Assembly (NCBI GenBank): GCA_002633025.1
Contig: NMRB01000469.1
Location: forward strand, 213,760-277,759
Source: Notospermus geniculatus
Taxonomy: Eukaryota; Nemertea; Pilidiophora; Heteronemertea; Lineidae
Length of the DNA: 64,000 nucleotides
Direction of reading: 5' to 3'
Shown here: positions 55,126 through 64,000 of the stretch, piece after piece
How the letters are laid out: each line of letters opens with the position of its first letter
How positions within the stretch are numbered: the first letter of the stretch is position 1
Position numbers and translations under genes: made by a program
The notes under the pieces: generated by a model
Database searches by the model: none
Told to the model about the DNA's origin: nothing
The model's input: the letters and a program-made list of their open reading frames with translations, nothing else

Positions 55126-56050
55126 GACCATTCTCAAATTCGCAGATCTGTGCACTTCCGCCGAAATCTCAACCGAAACCTCGATCTGAAACTGCCTGAC
55201 ATGACGCCATCCATGATTCAGGAATGGTCGAGTCTGATGCAACGTCTTCGACATTACTGTCGTGGGGTTCTCTGCATCACGTCATTCAGTTTCAGACCGC
55301 GGTTATGGTTGAGATTTTGGCAAAAGTGCACAGATCTTTCTCGTTTACGTCAATTTGATAAGGCCACGCTTTTTTTATTCCTTGTTTGGCGGGCCCGCCG
55401 CTAGGTGAAAATAGGAAAATGGAAAAAAAATAAAATTTTATTTTTCGGGATTTTCGCGAGCCCGCCGCTCCAAAAACTCCACAAAATGGAAAAAAAATAA
55501 AAATTTATTTTTATTTTTATCCCGCCCGCCGCTCAGGAGGCCGAGATCGAAAATACATTTTTCAAAAATAGGCCTATTTTGTCATTGTATGATTTACCGT
55601 CCGATCGATGTCATGATGCGCGGTTTCTGACAATCTGCCAATCTGTACCAACAGCCTCGCGCAGATTTTCACTTTGCTCTACTGATCGTATGGACCTATG
55701 TACAGTAGCTGCACAGAAACCCGGCACTGACTTGCTCGAGGCTGTCATCCAACAATATGGCGTGGTTCATGGTCACTCGTCACCTTGGGCCAAAATTTGA
55801 CCGTGCCTGCATGCAGGTAAGCGATGATACGATCACAATCAGCTCCTGTGTCATTCATACCACCAGTTGAACCTTTATTTTGCAATAAAATTTTATTTTT
55901 TTCTTTTCCTCCGCTATTCAGATGCCTTGGAAAAAGTTCGAGAAATCAAAAAATAAAATTTTATTTTTATTTTTTTCCCGCCCTCCTCTGATGGAGGTGC
56001 TCAAAAAAAGCCCGCGAAACAAGGAATAAAAAAAGCGTGGCCTAACGGTC
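55126..56050. mobile_element. TA-flanked MITE interrupted by a Harbinger-like element
   Basis: GACCATTCTCAAATTCGCAG at the left; the right terminus CGGTC follows the inserted element. TA borders are at 55124-55125 and 56051-56052. Removing 55362-56042 and one TAA restores the continuous right end seen in the 37954-38157 copy. Confidence 0.85.
55362..56042. mobile_element. PIF/Harbinger-like element, 681 bp, TAA target (nested)
   Basis: GGCCACGCTTTTTTTATTCC and its inverse form the ends, with TAA at 55359-55361 and 56043-56045. Like 48148-49046, the interior alternates AAAATAAAATTTTATTTTT runs with GGCGG/CCGCC words. No transposase. Confidence 0.9.
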
Positions 56051-56531
56051 TATACATGTCAAGAACAAAAGGTGGAGAAAAAAGATATACATGTAAAAAG
56101 AACAGATCTATAGATCTGCTAATAAATCATTTTACCCGTAATAATGAGTATTTTAGTAAGCCATCAAGGAGAAGCATAACTTAATAGATGACTTCGGTGA
56201 GAATTTATATGATTGAAGTGTTTTTAAGTGTCATGATGGATCTTGAAGCCCACTCTAGATACATAAGTTATGCAATTGCCAAGTTACCGAGTCAAAAAAA
56301 AATACTTGGGAAACCCATTGCACAAGAAGTATTGCAAGATAATGAAAATTCTATAGAACATATCTTATATGGTAACTTTTCTATAGAAATGGTGAACTTC
56401 TCTATAGAAACACTAAACATTATGCATGAATTAAGTAGTGTACAGAACTATCACTATCTATGGCACTATTGTTGTCAGGAATATCACAGACACTCACAAC
56501 TTCTGATAACTGCGGGATGCAATCTACAGTT

Positions 56532-56952
56532 CATTCCACTTCCCAGTGGCACGAGGTCTATCAACGATAGCTCCGCAACGGCTGGGTCAAATTTGACGAA
56601 ACATACGTCAATCGACTTGTCTTTCTTGCCGGTATCTTTCTGCTATCTTCATTTTTCGCGTAAGGCAGACATAACGGATCCCTTTCTCAAAACCCATTCA
56701 TTTTGCCATGGTGTTCAGTGCAATTTACACGTGCGCGATGCATTGCGTCATTTCAAAATGGCCACCTTTCGGCCGTCAACACAAACTGTGATTTGTGAAG
56801 GAACTTTTTTCTGTCACGTTTTGCGGGAAAATGACAGTGATGATGGCTGTAGCGCCAAAAAAGACAAATCAGTTGATGTATGGTATGTCAAATTCGGCCC
56901 AGCCGTTGCGGAGCTATCGTTGATAAACCTCGCGCCACTCGGAACTGGAATG
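56532..56952. mobile_element. MITE with CCAGTGGC-CGAGGT ends, 421 bp
   Basis: The left arm (TATCAACGATAGCTCCGCAA and neighbours) is inverted at 56870-56950. The 263-codon open frame 56188-56979 runs across it, so its protein contains a segment and the translation of its own mirror region; I do not treat it as a gene. Confidence 0.85.
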
Positions 56953-57692
56953 GAGAGTAGGAAGATGTTTAAAGTATGATTATCAAGATGCACTCGTATT
57001 GGAAGATACAAGAATTTACAGCTCTTGGGAATCACCACAGACATTTGTAAACGATATCTGCACAACATCATATAACTTGACAATACTCAACAACAGTGAT
57101 TAACTCTCACTATAAAAATAACTATCCCAAACTATTCTATCATCAGTTATGCTGGACTAGTTGCCTACTTCGACATTTGATATGTGTGCTTATATAGACA
57201 CAGTCATTTTCCTTGGCTTCACAGAGTAGAACTCTTGTGACCAAAGTGTTACTTGTTCCCTGTCGTTCACAATCACATTTCTGCATGCATCTGAAAAAGG
57301 AGAAACTTTGAGTCAATAAAACATCAATATGAAACCGTACAAAAAAGTTTTTACAAAAAAGTGTACCGGTATTCCCCAACAAGCTCCATTCCAAGCCATC
57401 CACAAGATCAAAAGCATCTGGTTCCAGTCATTTAGTTTCGTGATCTTGTGCATGAGGCCAGAAATTTTGGAGGAGTATAAGTTTTTCAATGCAGCCACCT
57501 CACCAAACATTCCACCAAGCCATAGGCCTAATCTACGATATTTTAATCCAACTGAAGCTTCAACTGCCACTTTGCAAGATGAAGTTTTGTGAAAGTAAAG
57601 TCAAGAACGCAGCGAGATTCAACCATTCTGATTTCTTAGGTTTGTTGGTCAGCACAGAAACCCACCTGTCCTTCCACTTGTCACCAGCACCT

Positions 57693-60600
57693 TTACCACT
57701 TGATTGTCGAGATGACGCCAGCGAGAGTGGAAGCACTGCTCTGGAGTTGGTTTTTCTCCTCCTCAGACAGCGTCTGACACATAACGTGTGTGATTCCACC
57801 TTCACCAACCACAACAGGTAGGCTCAGGTACACTTCATTCTCAATCCCGTGGCAGCCCTAGATTAGAAGACAACCATGAAAGTCGAGTTAAACAGCAGGA
57901 GACATTCTTCCATCAGAAACAAGGAGATGCAAGGTTTTACATCTTGAAACAGCAAGGCCTACTCTTGCCTTCAGAATACACTCAGTTGTACGAAGCTTTG
58001 TTGGCTCAAGATGGGTTTTAATGGAGATATCCTTTTGAGGCTCGAGCTAAAAATCTGTTTTCAGGAGAAGTACTTTTTCCTAAACAATGCAAAGGATGGC
58101 AATGTGCATTGAACCAGTGGCCTTCAAATGATGGCATTATTTTGAGTACCTAGCTCCTCCATTTTGGGGAACTTTGGAAAAATGGACATGCAAAATTGCG
58201 ACAGATATTATTCACAGACATCCCACGAGGACTTCCAAAACACACTCGTGACGAGCTCACATTGACTTGCAACACTGACACACCCACCAATCACACGGTA
58301 CGATGAAAATACGGGGTTACTGTAAAGCAAGATAATTTCGCGGCTGGAAATGTTCGCGAATCAAGAATTATAGACATATTCGCGGCAGGATATTTTCGCG
58401 AGTCTGCCATTTTTCCAGTTTTTTTTTCACGGTCTATATTTATCACTTGCATATTCGCGACAGGAAATTTTCGCGACTCATACACTCTCGCGAAAATTTC
58501 CTGCACGCGAAATTTTCATGCTTTACAGTATGACACATACAGGGACTGTTCTACCTCAAAACCATGCACGTTGACCACAATTTATACCCAAACTCGTGGA
58601 CAGGAAAAAATATGATTCAGCATCAACAAAGCCACAGATGACAGGGGATTACTCAAGCTATCTCGTCAAGTAACACGTCCAAAAATCACCCTTACCTTCT
58701 GTAAATGTTACAGAGTATTTCTCACGTTATAAGCCTCGTTTTGCAGTGAGACAACATGGGTGAGAGAGAAAAGGATATGAAGACAATGAGGACAAACTGA
58801 TGTTGATAATGTCTGTGTGTAACACATTCAATAAACATTGAAAACCGAGAGATTTTTTAGACCAAGTGGTCAGGAAACGACAAAGATCGATCAACTGATT
58901 CGATGCAAAACGCGCAACACACGAAGATACAGAATCAAATAGAAATTTGAAAAAGATTTTACCATGAGCCCAGTGGACAATAAAAACACAACAAGAAAAT
59001 AAACACACAGAGATTTTCATATTTTTACCTAATCAGCTCATGTATGCTGCTTTCAATGAAACAGGGTCCATATTCATAAACACACTTAAGTCAAAGTACC
59101 GGTATGATACTTATCTTTTGTGTTGAACAAAGGATAGGTGTCACACTTAGACTTAAGTAGTTTTATGAATATGGGTCCAGGATTCCAAGTTGGAAACTGG
59201 ATCAGAATAGCTTTCACTACCGTTCTGACCTCGGATAGAATGAACCCAAAGTTCTAACGAGTATAAAATCCTTAACATGATAACTTACCTGTACGAGTGT
59301 TGACAATGCATAGACATTCCGAGTATTCTTAAGTATGGCCTGACAGATGGTGGACACCATGAGCCCGATGGCCCAACTTGTGTATCCCTTCAGTTTGATT
59401 ATCGTGTAAGCGCTGAAAAATGAAATGAAGAAGTTCATTGTAGGAATTTTCTTACCAGTAATTTTCAGCGTACATGTAACTGCCATTTGTGCTGTACCCT
59501 GTTTTATGGTACGGCCTAATCTGCAGGCCATGGACGATTTCCTTCACCCCTGACTGGTAAGCGTGCCCAATGAGGAACCCGCATGCCGTTTATTCCGACA
59601 GGTCGCCGCTGCGAGCGGTGCGACCGAAGCAACGTCATTGACGTCGTTTTAGGTGATGATGTTGCGTCATGAAAAAATGAGCTGTACATTTTTCTACAGG
59701 AATAATGAGATAAAGACGTTGCCATTATCGCCATCCTATCTCCTCATTTTAAGGAAAAAAACACCGAAAAATGCAGAAATTTTCATCTCCTACAAGACAA
59801 TGTAAATTTTAATGCCAGGCGGCCGAAACCAAAGGATTGTTTTCACGCAATAAATAAATGGAAATAACGTTGGTTAGAAAAAAGAATCTTCGGTCACACC
59901 GCTCGTAGCGTCACGTCATGACATTAGTTCCTCTGTTGCCCCATTGCATGACGAACTGCCTGAGCTAGATGGTTTGTGACCTGCATGGGCCAGTGAGGAA
60001 AAATATTATATGCCATTTCTAGCGTATTACAGGATATTACAAAATACACACCTCTCGACGACTTCCTGGTGAACCTGCTTCCAGTTCTCTGGGTCTTCTT
60101 TAGTTCCTACATTGGGATTCACCGACCTCAAATGCACGCCAGCAATGTTGACTCCACTCCAAACAGGAACTGAAAACAACATGACATTAATAAACTTAAA
60201 GAATACTTCCAAAGGATTGAGATATTTGGAATTTTTCTCAAGATTTTTCAATAATAAAGAGTGTGTGTCTCTATGTTCACCTACCACTGGAATCTCCATG
60301 CTCCCCAATCACCCAGCCGTGACAATTGGTAGCAGCAATGTCCAGTTTCTGGCTCATGAGGAAGCGGAATCTGGACGAATCAAGCATCGTGCCACTTCCT
60401 ATCACACGGTGGTGTGGGAAACCGCTCAGCTTCCAAGCAGCATAAGTCAGGATGTCCACTGAAACAAACAAGAGAATATCATAGTTGCTTTCCGTGCACG
60501 GATAAGGAAAAACTCGAAACGCAAGTGCTTGATTGTCTTTAAAAGGCAATAAAGGCAAATAACTTGCTTTCGAGTTTTTCCTTAGGCTATGGTTACACGG

Positions 60601-62895
60601 AACGCGATGCGCTGACGCGCGCGTCAAAGTCTTGCCCTGTCGCACGCAAAATTCGCGTTCGGTGTAACCGTAGCCTTACCTGGCACTCTGCTTTCACTCA
60701 TTCATTTGTATTAGACACCATTTTAGAAAACTGCATCCCTGCCCTCCAACTTGGTCCAATAGACTATCACTCCAAAAGAGTGCAGCACCTGATGGGGCAG
60801 CGTCATGACGTCCCACACGTCATTTCGTGATGTCTTGACGCGAGACGAAAAAAAATCAAATTGTTTCCCGACGTCATGATCGCTGAAACAACTGGATTTT
60901 TTTTAGTCACGTCATGGTGTTCAGAAATAACGTGCAAGACTTCATGGCGCTGCCCCGTCAGGTGCTGCACTCTTTTGGAGTGATAGAGTCTACTGACCAC
61001 AACCAGAAACATACCGGTATATGTTTCTGCCACAACGGATTGTGATGTTGATGTTTTTGTCAAAGAAATGTAATGAATTTAAATGTCTGGAGTCTAATAA
61101 AAGAGCTTAGAAATGACAAAATCTGGGACAAGTGGTGGCCTTGTGACTGTGAGGAAGTGGTTGTGCCTTACCTGGATTTGATATAATCAGAAGTATACAA
61201 TTAGGACTGTACTTGACAAGATTTGGAATAATGTGTTTGAATATCTCGACGTTTTTCTGCACCAAGTCCAGTCGACTCTCACCGTCTCTCTGCCTTGCCC
61301 CAGCAGTCACAACACACACTGCAGACCCCGCAGTCACACTGTAATCTAACGGTAATAAAAAGTTTAATCAAAATTGGGGAGCAACCCGTCACTTCCGAAG
61401 GGATGGATGGGGTAAGGATGCCCGAGACGAGAGACTGCAACATGTTTGAAAGGGCATCCCAGCAGTCAGAAACCAGCAAAGGGTATTTTTCAGGCGCGGA
61501 TCCAGTGGGGGCCACCCGGCACGCGCCCCCCTTTCGGCCAACAAATCTGTAAAATTAACTGCGAAATTCTGAAAGGGGCTGTTCACTTAAGGCTCAATTG
61601 TACAATATAAATCTAAGAATTACATTGCCCTGGCCTATTTCTTGCTTATGTCATACTCCCCTCACGCCTGACTGCACACGCCTCTACTGGAGAGTCTACT
61701 CAGGCCAATAGGCCAAAAATGTGGTTCTTGGGATTTTGTAAAATTGACCCTTAAGTGAACAGCCCCTTTAGAGCAAATCATTGAAATTCACCACAGATTT
61801 CAATGTTTCTAGCACAGTGTGCCCCTCTTTTCCGAAATCGTGGATCCGCCCCTGTTTATGGTAGAATTGTTATCTGGAGTTTTTACAACTGATGGTACAC
61901 CACCAGTGGAAGGTCAAAGGATCTGTCATCAGTAGGTGAGAGACATGTAACATACCAGTACTTGCTTTCACAGTCACATTTTTGAGGAAGGCCTGACCAT
62001 GTTGCAAATCCATCATTTCGCCTGTTAACTTGTCACTTATTACATCGACGAGGCATATCTCGCTAGCCACACCCTGAAAAAGAGTTGATAGCATGACAGT
62101 CACTACGTGGCTAGTTATGTGTGGTCTCGGCAGAAAACATCAACATTCTCAACTTCTGATAACTGGCTTCTCACTCAACTGAGCAGCCTTCCTGTTGGAC
62201 TGATTACTTACAATGTCATGAAGTATTTTTCATGTTATCAATTCAATGAGGAACCGGCGGAACTAATCCGTGACGTGGCGCTGACGAACAACTCAGTTAA
62301 AACTATGACGTCGAAAGTCAAGCCAACGTTATTTGCCATTTAATTCTGAAACTACACCCTACGGTACTTCTAGCCCTAATATACCTGAAGCAGTCCACTG
62401 AATTTCCATGTTTACATGTTTATCATCAAGTATCGGACTGACTCAATGTATCTGAATGTTTTCAAACAAAAATTCAAGCGAGAACATGTCAAATTTTATC
62501 GATAAAATTGACTGTTTTAGTGTAAACAACAGACCGAAGAGCAACGTCACCGATTCTGAATGACGCATCGCACATAACGTCACGAACGATGAGCGACGTC
62601 AATGACGTTTTCAACGTCGCAACGCATGCGCTTTTGTGTTAAAACTGAGTTGATTCCCCAGCACCTCCTTTGGGCACGCCAGATCCCCACTGCAGTCTCT
62701 TTGGCTGCATTACTATTAGGAAACAAGGTGCGTTCCCAACTTTTGCCACCTCACCTGTAACATGACTGTGTACGCACACGCCATTCCGACCTGTCCCACG
62801 CCAACCACGGTGATCTTATTATGAGGTGTCCGATGACATGGGCCGATTTCTGTCATCAATTTCTCCCTCGTCTCACATTCGCACGGGGCCTCCAT
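57693..62895 (-). CDS. LDH: L-lactate dehydrogenase, seven coding exons, complete
   Basis: Exons on the minus strand: 62895-62755 (ATG), 62073-61956, 61345-61172, 60458-60285, 60169-60052, 59412-59289, 57857-57693 (TAA). All borders are GT/AG, the phases agree, and the total is 1014 bases, 337 residues. The Rossmann start is [14 protein letters not shown]; the substrate loop [11 protein letters not shown] has the LDH glutamine and arginine; then [15 protein letters not shown], the catalytic histidine in GEHGDSS, and GYTSWAIG. Glutamine rather than arginine in the loop favours lactate over malate dehydrogenase. It interconverts pyruvate and lactate with NADH in the cytosol. Inner exon lengths 118, 174, 174, 118 and 124 are those I remember for vertebrate LDH genes. 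An acceptor-like TTTCTTTAG three bases before ATG implies a separate 5' UTR exon. Confidence 0.97.
58320..58528. mobile_element. TA-flanked MITE with CTGTAAAGCA ends and TTCGCG repeats
   Basis: CTGTAAAGCAAGATAATTTCGCG-like ends, inverse at the right, TA on both sides (58318-58319, 58529-58530). The interior repeats a TTCGCG-C-GGAAATTTTCGCGA theme about four times on alternating strands. LDH last intron. Confidence 0.85.
59063..59179. mobile_element. GGGTCCATATTCATAAA foldback in LDH intron
   Basis: Arms with CTTAAGTC-AAGT pair around ATCTTTTGTGTTGAACAAAGG. Close to 37269-37379 in the TMTC3 gene. Confidence 0.85.
59560..59940. mobile_element. GCTGCGAGCG MITE, second copy, in LDH intron
   Basis: Parallel to 7471-7836 from GGAACCCGC through CTGTACATTTTTCTACAG to the inverse end GCTCGTAGCG. 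Moderately diverged. Confidence 0.75.
60507..60677. repeat. Two adjacent hairpins in LDH intron
   Basis: The first pairs AAGGAAAAACTCGAAA with its inverse (60507-60583). The second pairs GGCTATGGTTACACGGAACG with its inverse (60585-60677). They abut each other and lie upstream of the palindromic MITE at 60770. Confidence 0.75.
60770..60983. mobile_element. 230-bp palindromic MITE, copy 4 (LDH intron)
   Basis: ATCACTCCAAAAGAGTGCAG opens and its inverse closes. It has a small deletion (TTTTTTTTAG-TCACGTC) relative to the copies in TMTC3. Confidence 0.9.
61491..61854. mobile_element. hAT-like MITE interrupted by a second element (LDH intron)
   Basis: CAGGCGCGGATCCAGTGGGG and TGGATCCGCCCCTG form the outer ends. 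The body matches 35582-35754 on both sides of an insertion at 61576-61766. Flanking TTTTT/TTTAT is a possible 5-bp duplication with one change. Confidence 0.8.
61576..61766. mobile_element. Nested element with GGGGCTGTTCACTTAAGG ends
   Basis: Inverted termini pair over about 30 bases (GGGGCTGTTCACTTAAGG-TCAATT-TAC). Aligning the host copy with 35582-35754 suggests an insertion between GAAATTCTGAAA and TTTAGAGC with no obvious target duplication. Confidence 0.8.
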
Positions 62896-62994
62896 GATCT
62901 AAAGAAACAGGGCAAAGTAATGATACAGACAGATTGATCCCAATTTGAAATGCTTGGAAGTTAGTCAAGCTGGGGCTGCCTCGCCTAACCAATT

Positions 62995-63059
62995 ACAAGT
63001 CAACTTGTAACCAAGTCAACTTGTAACCAGGTCGACTTGTTCCTGGGTCAACTTGTAAC
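62995..63059. repeat. 16-bp tandem repeat (AAGTCAACTTGTAACC)
   Basis: About four units, the later ones diverged, directly left of the next MITE. Confidence 0.8.
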
Positions 63060-63063
63060 TACA

Positions 63064-63497
63064 CAGTCAGGAACTTTTGCCGCATCGGGAGATCAGCTCC
63101 CGATTGGGATTTTGCATCTCCCGACTGGGAGGTTGTGTCCGAAACGGGATGCCTATGTTGTAATTTTTTGTTGCTTGAACAGGAGGAATGTCTCGATCAG
63201 GCAGTTCAAAATCTAAGAACTGATTTGCGCATCACATCGCGCATTTGCGCATGGTCGTAACCAGTGGAAAACGTGAAACAAAGATCAAGGTTTGTGTGAA
63301 AAAAATTTCTGACTGAAGTAAATTTTCTGGCCGATTTGACGTTGATTTTCCCCAATATTTGATGAAAGTTGGGAAGGGAAGAGAACATTGAAATCCCAAT
63401 TGGGAGGTGTACGAAAACTCAATTCGGTTATTACCTCCCGACTGGGAGTTTTTTCGATTGGGAGGTCACCTCCCGATGCGGCAAAAGTTCCTGACTG
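63064..63497. mobile_element. hAT-like MITE, 434 bp, 5-bp TSD CTACA
   Basis: CAGTCAGGAACTTTTGCC starts a 28-bp terminus ending in CGGGAG, perfectly inverted at the right. CTACA stands immediately outside both ends. The interior is rich in CTCCCGA-TGGGAG hairpins. Confidence 0.85.
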
Positions 63498-63621
63498 CTA
63501 CAGTCACATCGTACTTCGGTCAATTCATAACCTGATAGAATTAGAATTAGCAGTAGAATAGTTTATTAATTGTTCATATTAAGGCCCTCTAGGAGCAAAA
63601 GTGCCATTAAAAATATCACAC

Positions 63622-64000
63622 AATGAAATGGTCCATGGACCATGTGCTCACTGGGTTGGACATAATAGTCTAATGACAGAGGGAGGTACATATCAGTTAT
63701 GAGCAATCTGGGTCAAGTCATTCCCAATAAAAGACTTTGATGATTTTTGGGTTATGCCACCTGGCGGCCATATTAGATGTCCGATCGGGCTGCAACTTCA
63801 CATGTACATGTACATAAAGGTCATCTGCAGGGGACCACATAGCACATTGGAGCGCTTTGGGTCAAGTCGTTCCTGAGTTACAGCACTTTGATGATTTTCG
63901 AGTTACGCCACCTGGTGGCCATATTGGATGTCTGATCGGGCCGAAACTTCACATGGACATAAAGGTCATCTGCAGGGGGCCACATAGCACATTGGAGCGC
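63622..64000 (-). repeat. AGCTCACC repeat, copy running off the window
   Basis: Begins AATGAAATGGTCCATGGACC, the inverse of the terminus at 34845, and contains two internal units with CCACCTGG-GGCCATATT. It continues beyond 64000. Confidence 0.85.

Noticed and set aside
56188-56979. 263-codon open frame on the plus strand, long for intergenic DNA
   Set aside because: It crosses a MITE whose inverted ends (56532-56952) are translated within it, and no domain or splice context is visible. The length is best explained by chance plus the repeat.

Overview
This is a window of an animal nuclear genome, not a bacterial one. Genes are broken into short exons with GT/AG borders, introns run to kilobases, and most of the DNA between and inside genes is repeat. 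The genes (astacin metalloprotease, rhodopsin-type receptor, TMTC3, L-lactate dehydrogenase) and the repeat types (LINE, Pao/BEL, tRNA-derived SINE, and very many palindromic or TIR-bearing DNA elements) suggest a marine invertebrate, perhaps an invertebrate deuterostome. The sequence alone does not let me name the species. There is one real assembly gap (15013-15273) and a few single N bases.

Layout. 1-3000: no gene; a 109-bp tandem repeat, a SINE and a foldback. 3004-4197 (minus): an intronless astacin-like zinc protease. 5027-9082 (minus): a three-exon rhodopsin-family GPCR whose exons I could join in frame to 341 residues, with a minisatellite and several mobile elements in its introns. 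9100-29300: about 20 kb of accessory DNA with no confident host gene. It holds a 179-bp tandem array, palindromic elements, a dead LINE split by a 571-bp Mutator-like insertion, a Pao/BEL fragment, an eight-copy 156-bp array, a duplicated 321-bp block and one weak coding fragment near 24.4 kb.

29364-42921 (plus): seventeen exons of the TMTC3 orthologue, joining in one frame to the stop codon. The N-terminal exons were not found. Its introns carry at least ten non-autonomous DNA elements, one of them abutting a 5' splice site. 43000-57600: about 14.6 kb between two convergent genes, with no believable gene; it is a mosaic of dispersed repeats, including an inverted pair of 0.8-kb repeats and a PIF/Harbinger-like element nested in another MITE. 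57693-62895 (minus): a complete seven-coding-exon L-lactate dehydrogenase of 337 residues. 62900-64000: intergenic repeats.

The genes do not form an operon or a shared pathway: TMTC3 is an ER O-mannosyltransferase-type protein, LDH is cytosolic glycolysis, and the GPCR and protease are unrelated. The richest novelty is in the repeats. Many show readable target-site duplications (TA, TTAA, TWA, 5 bp, 9 bp), and two or three nested insertions let the empty site be read directly. I found no CRISPR array, no convincing tRNA or rRNA gene, and no clear candidate for a new multi-gene system.
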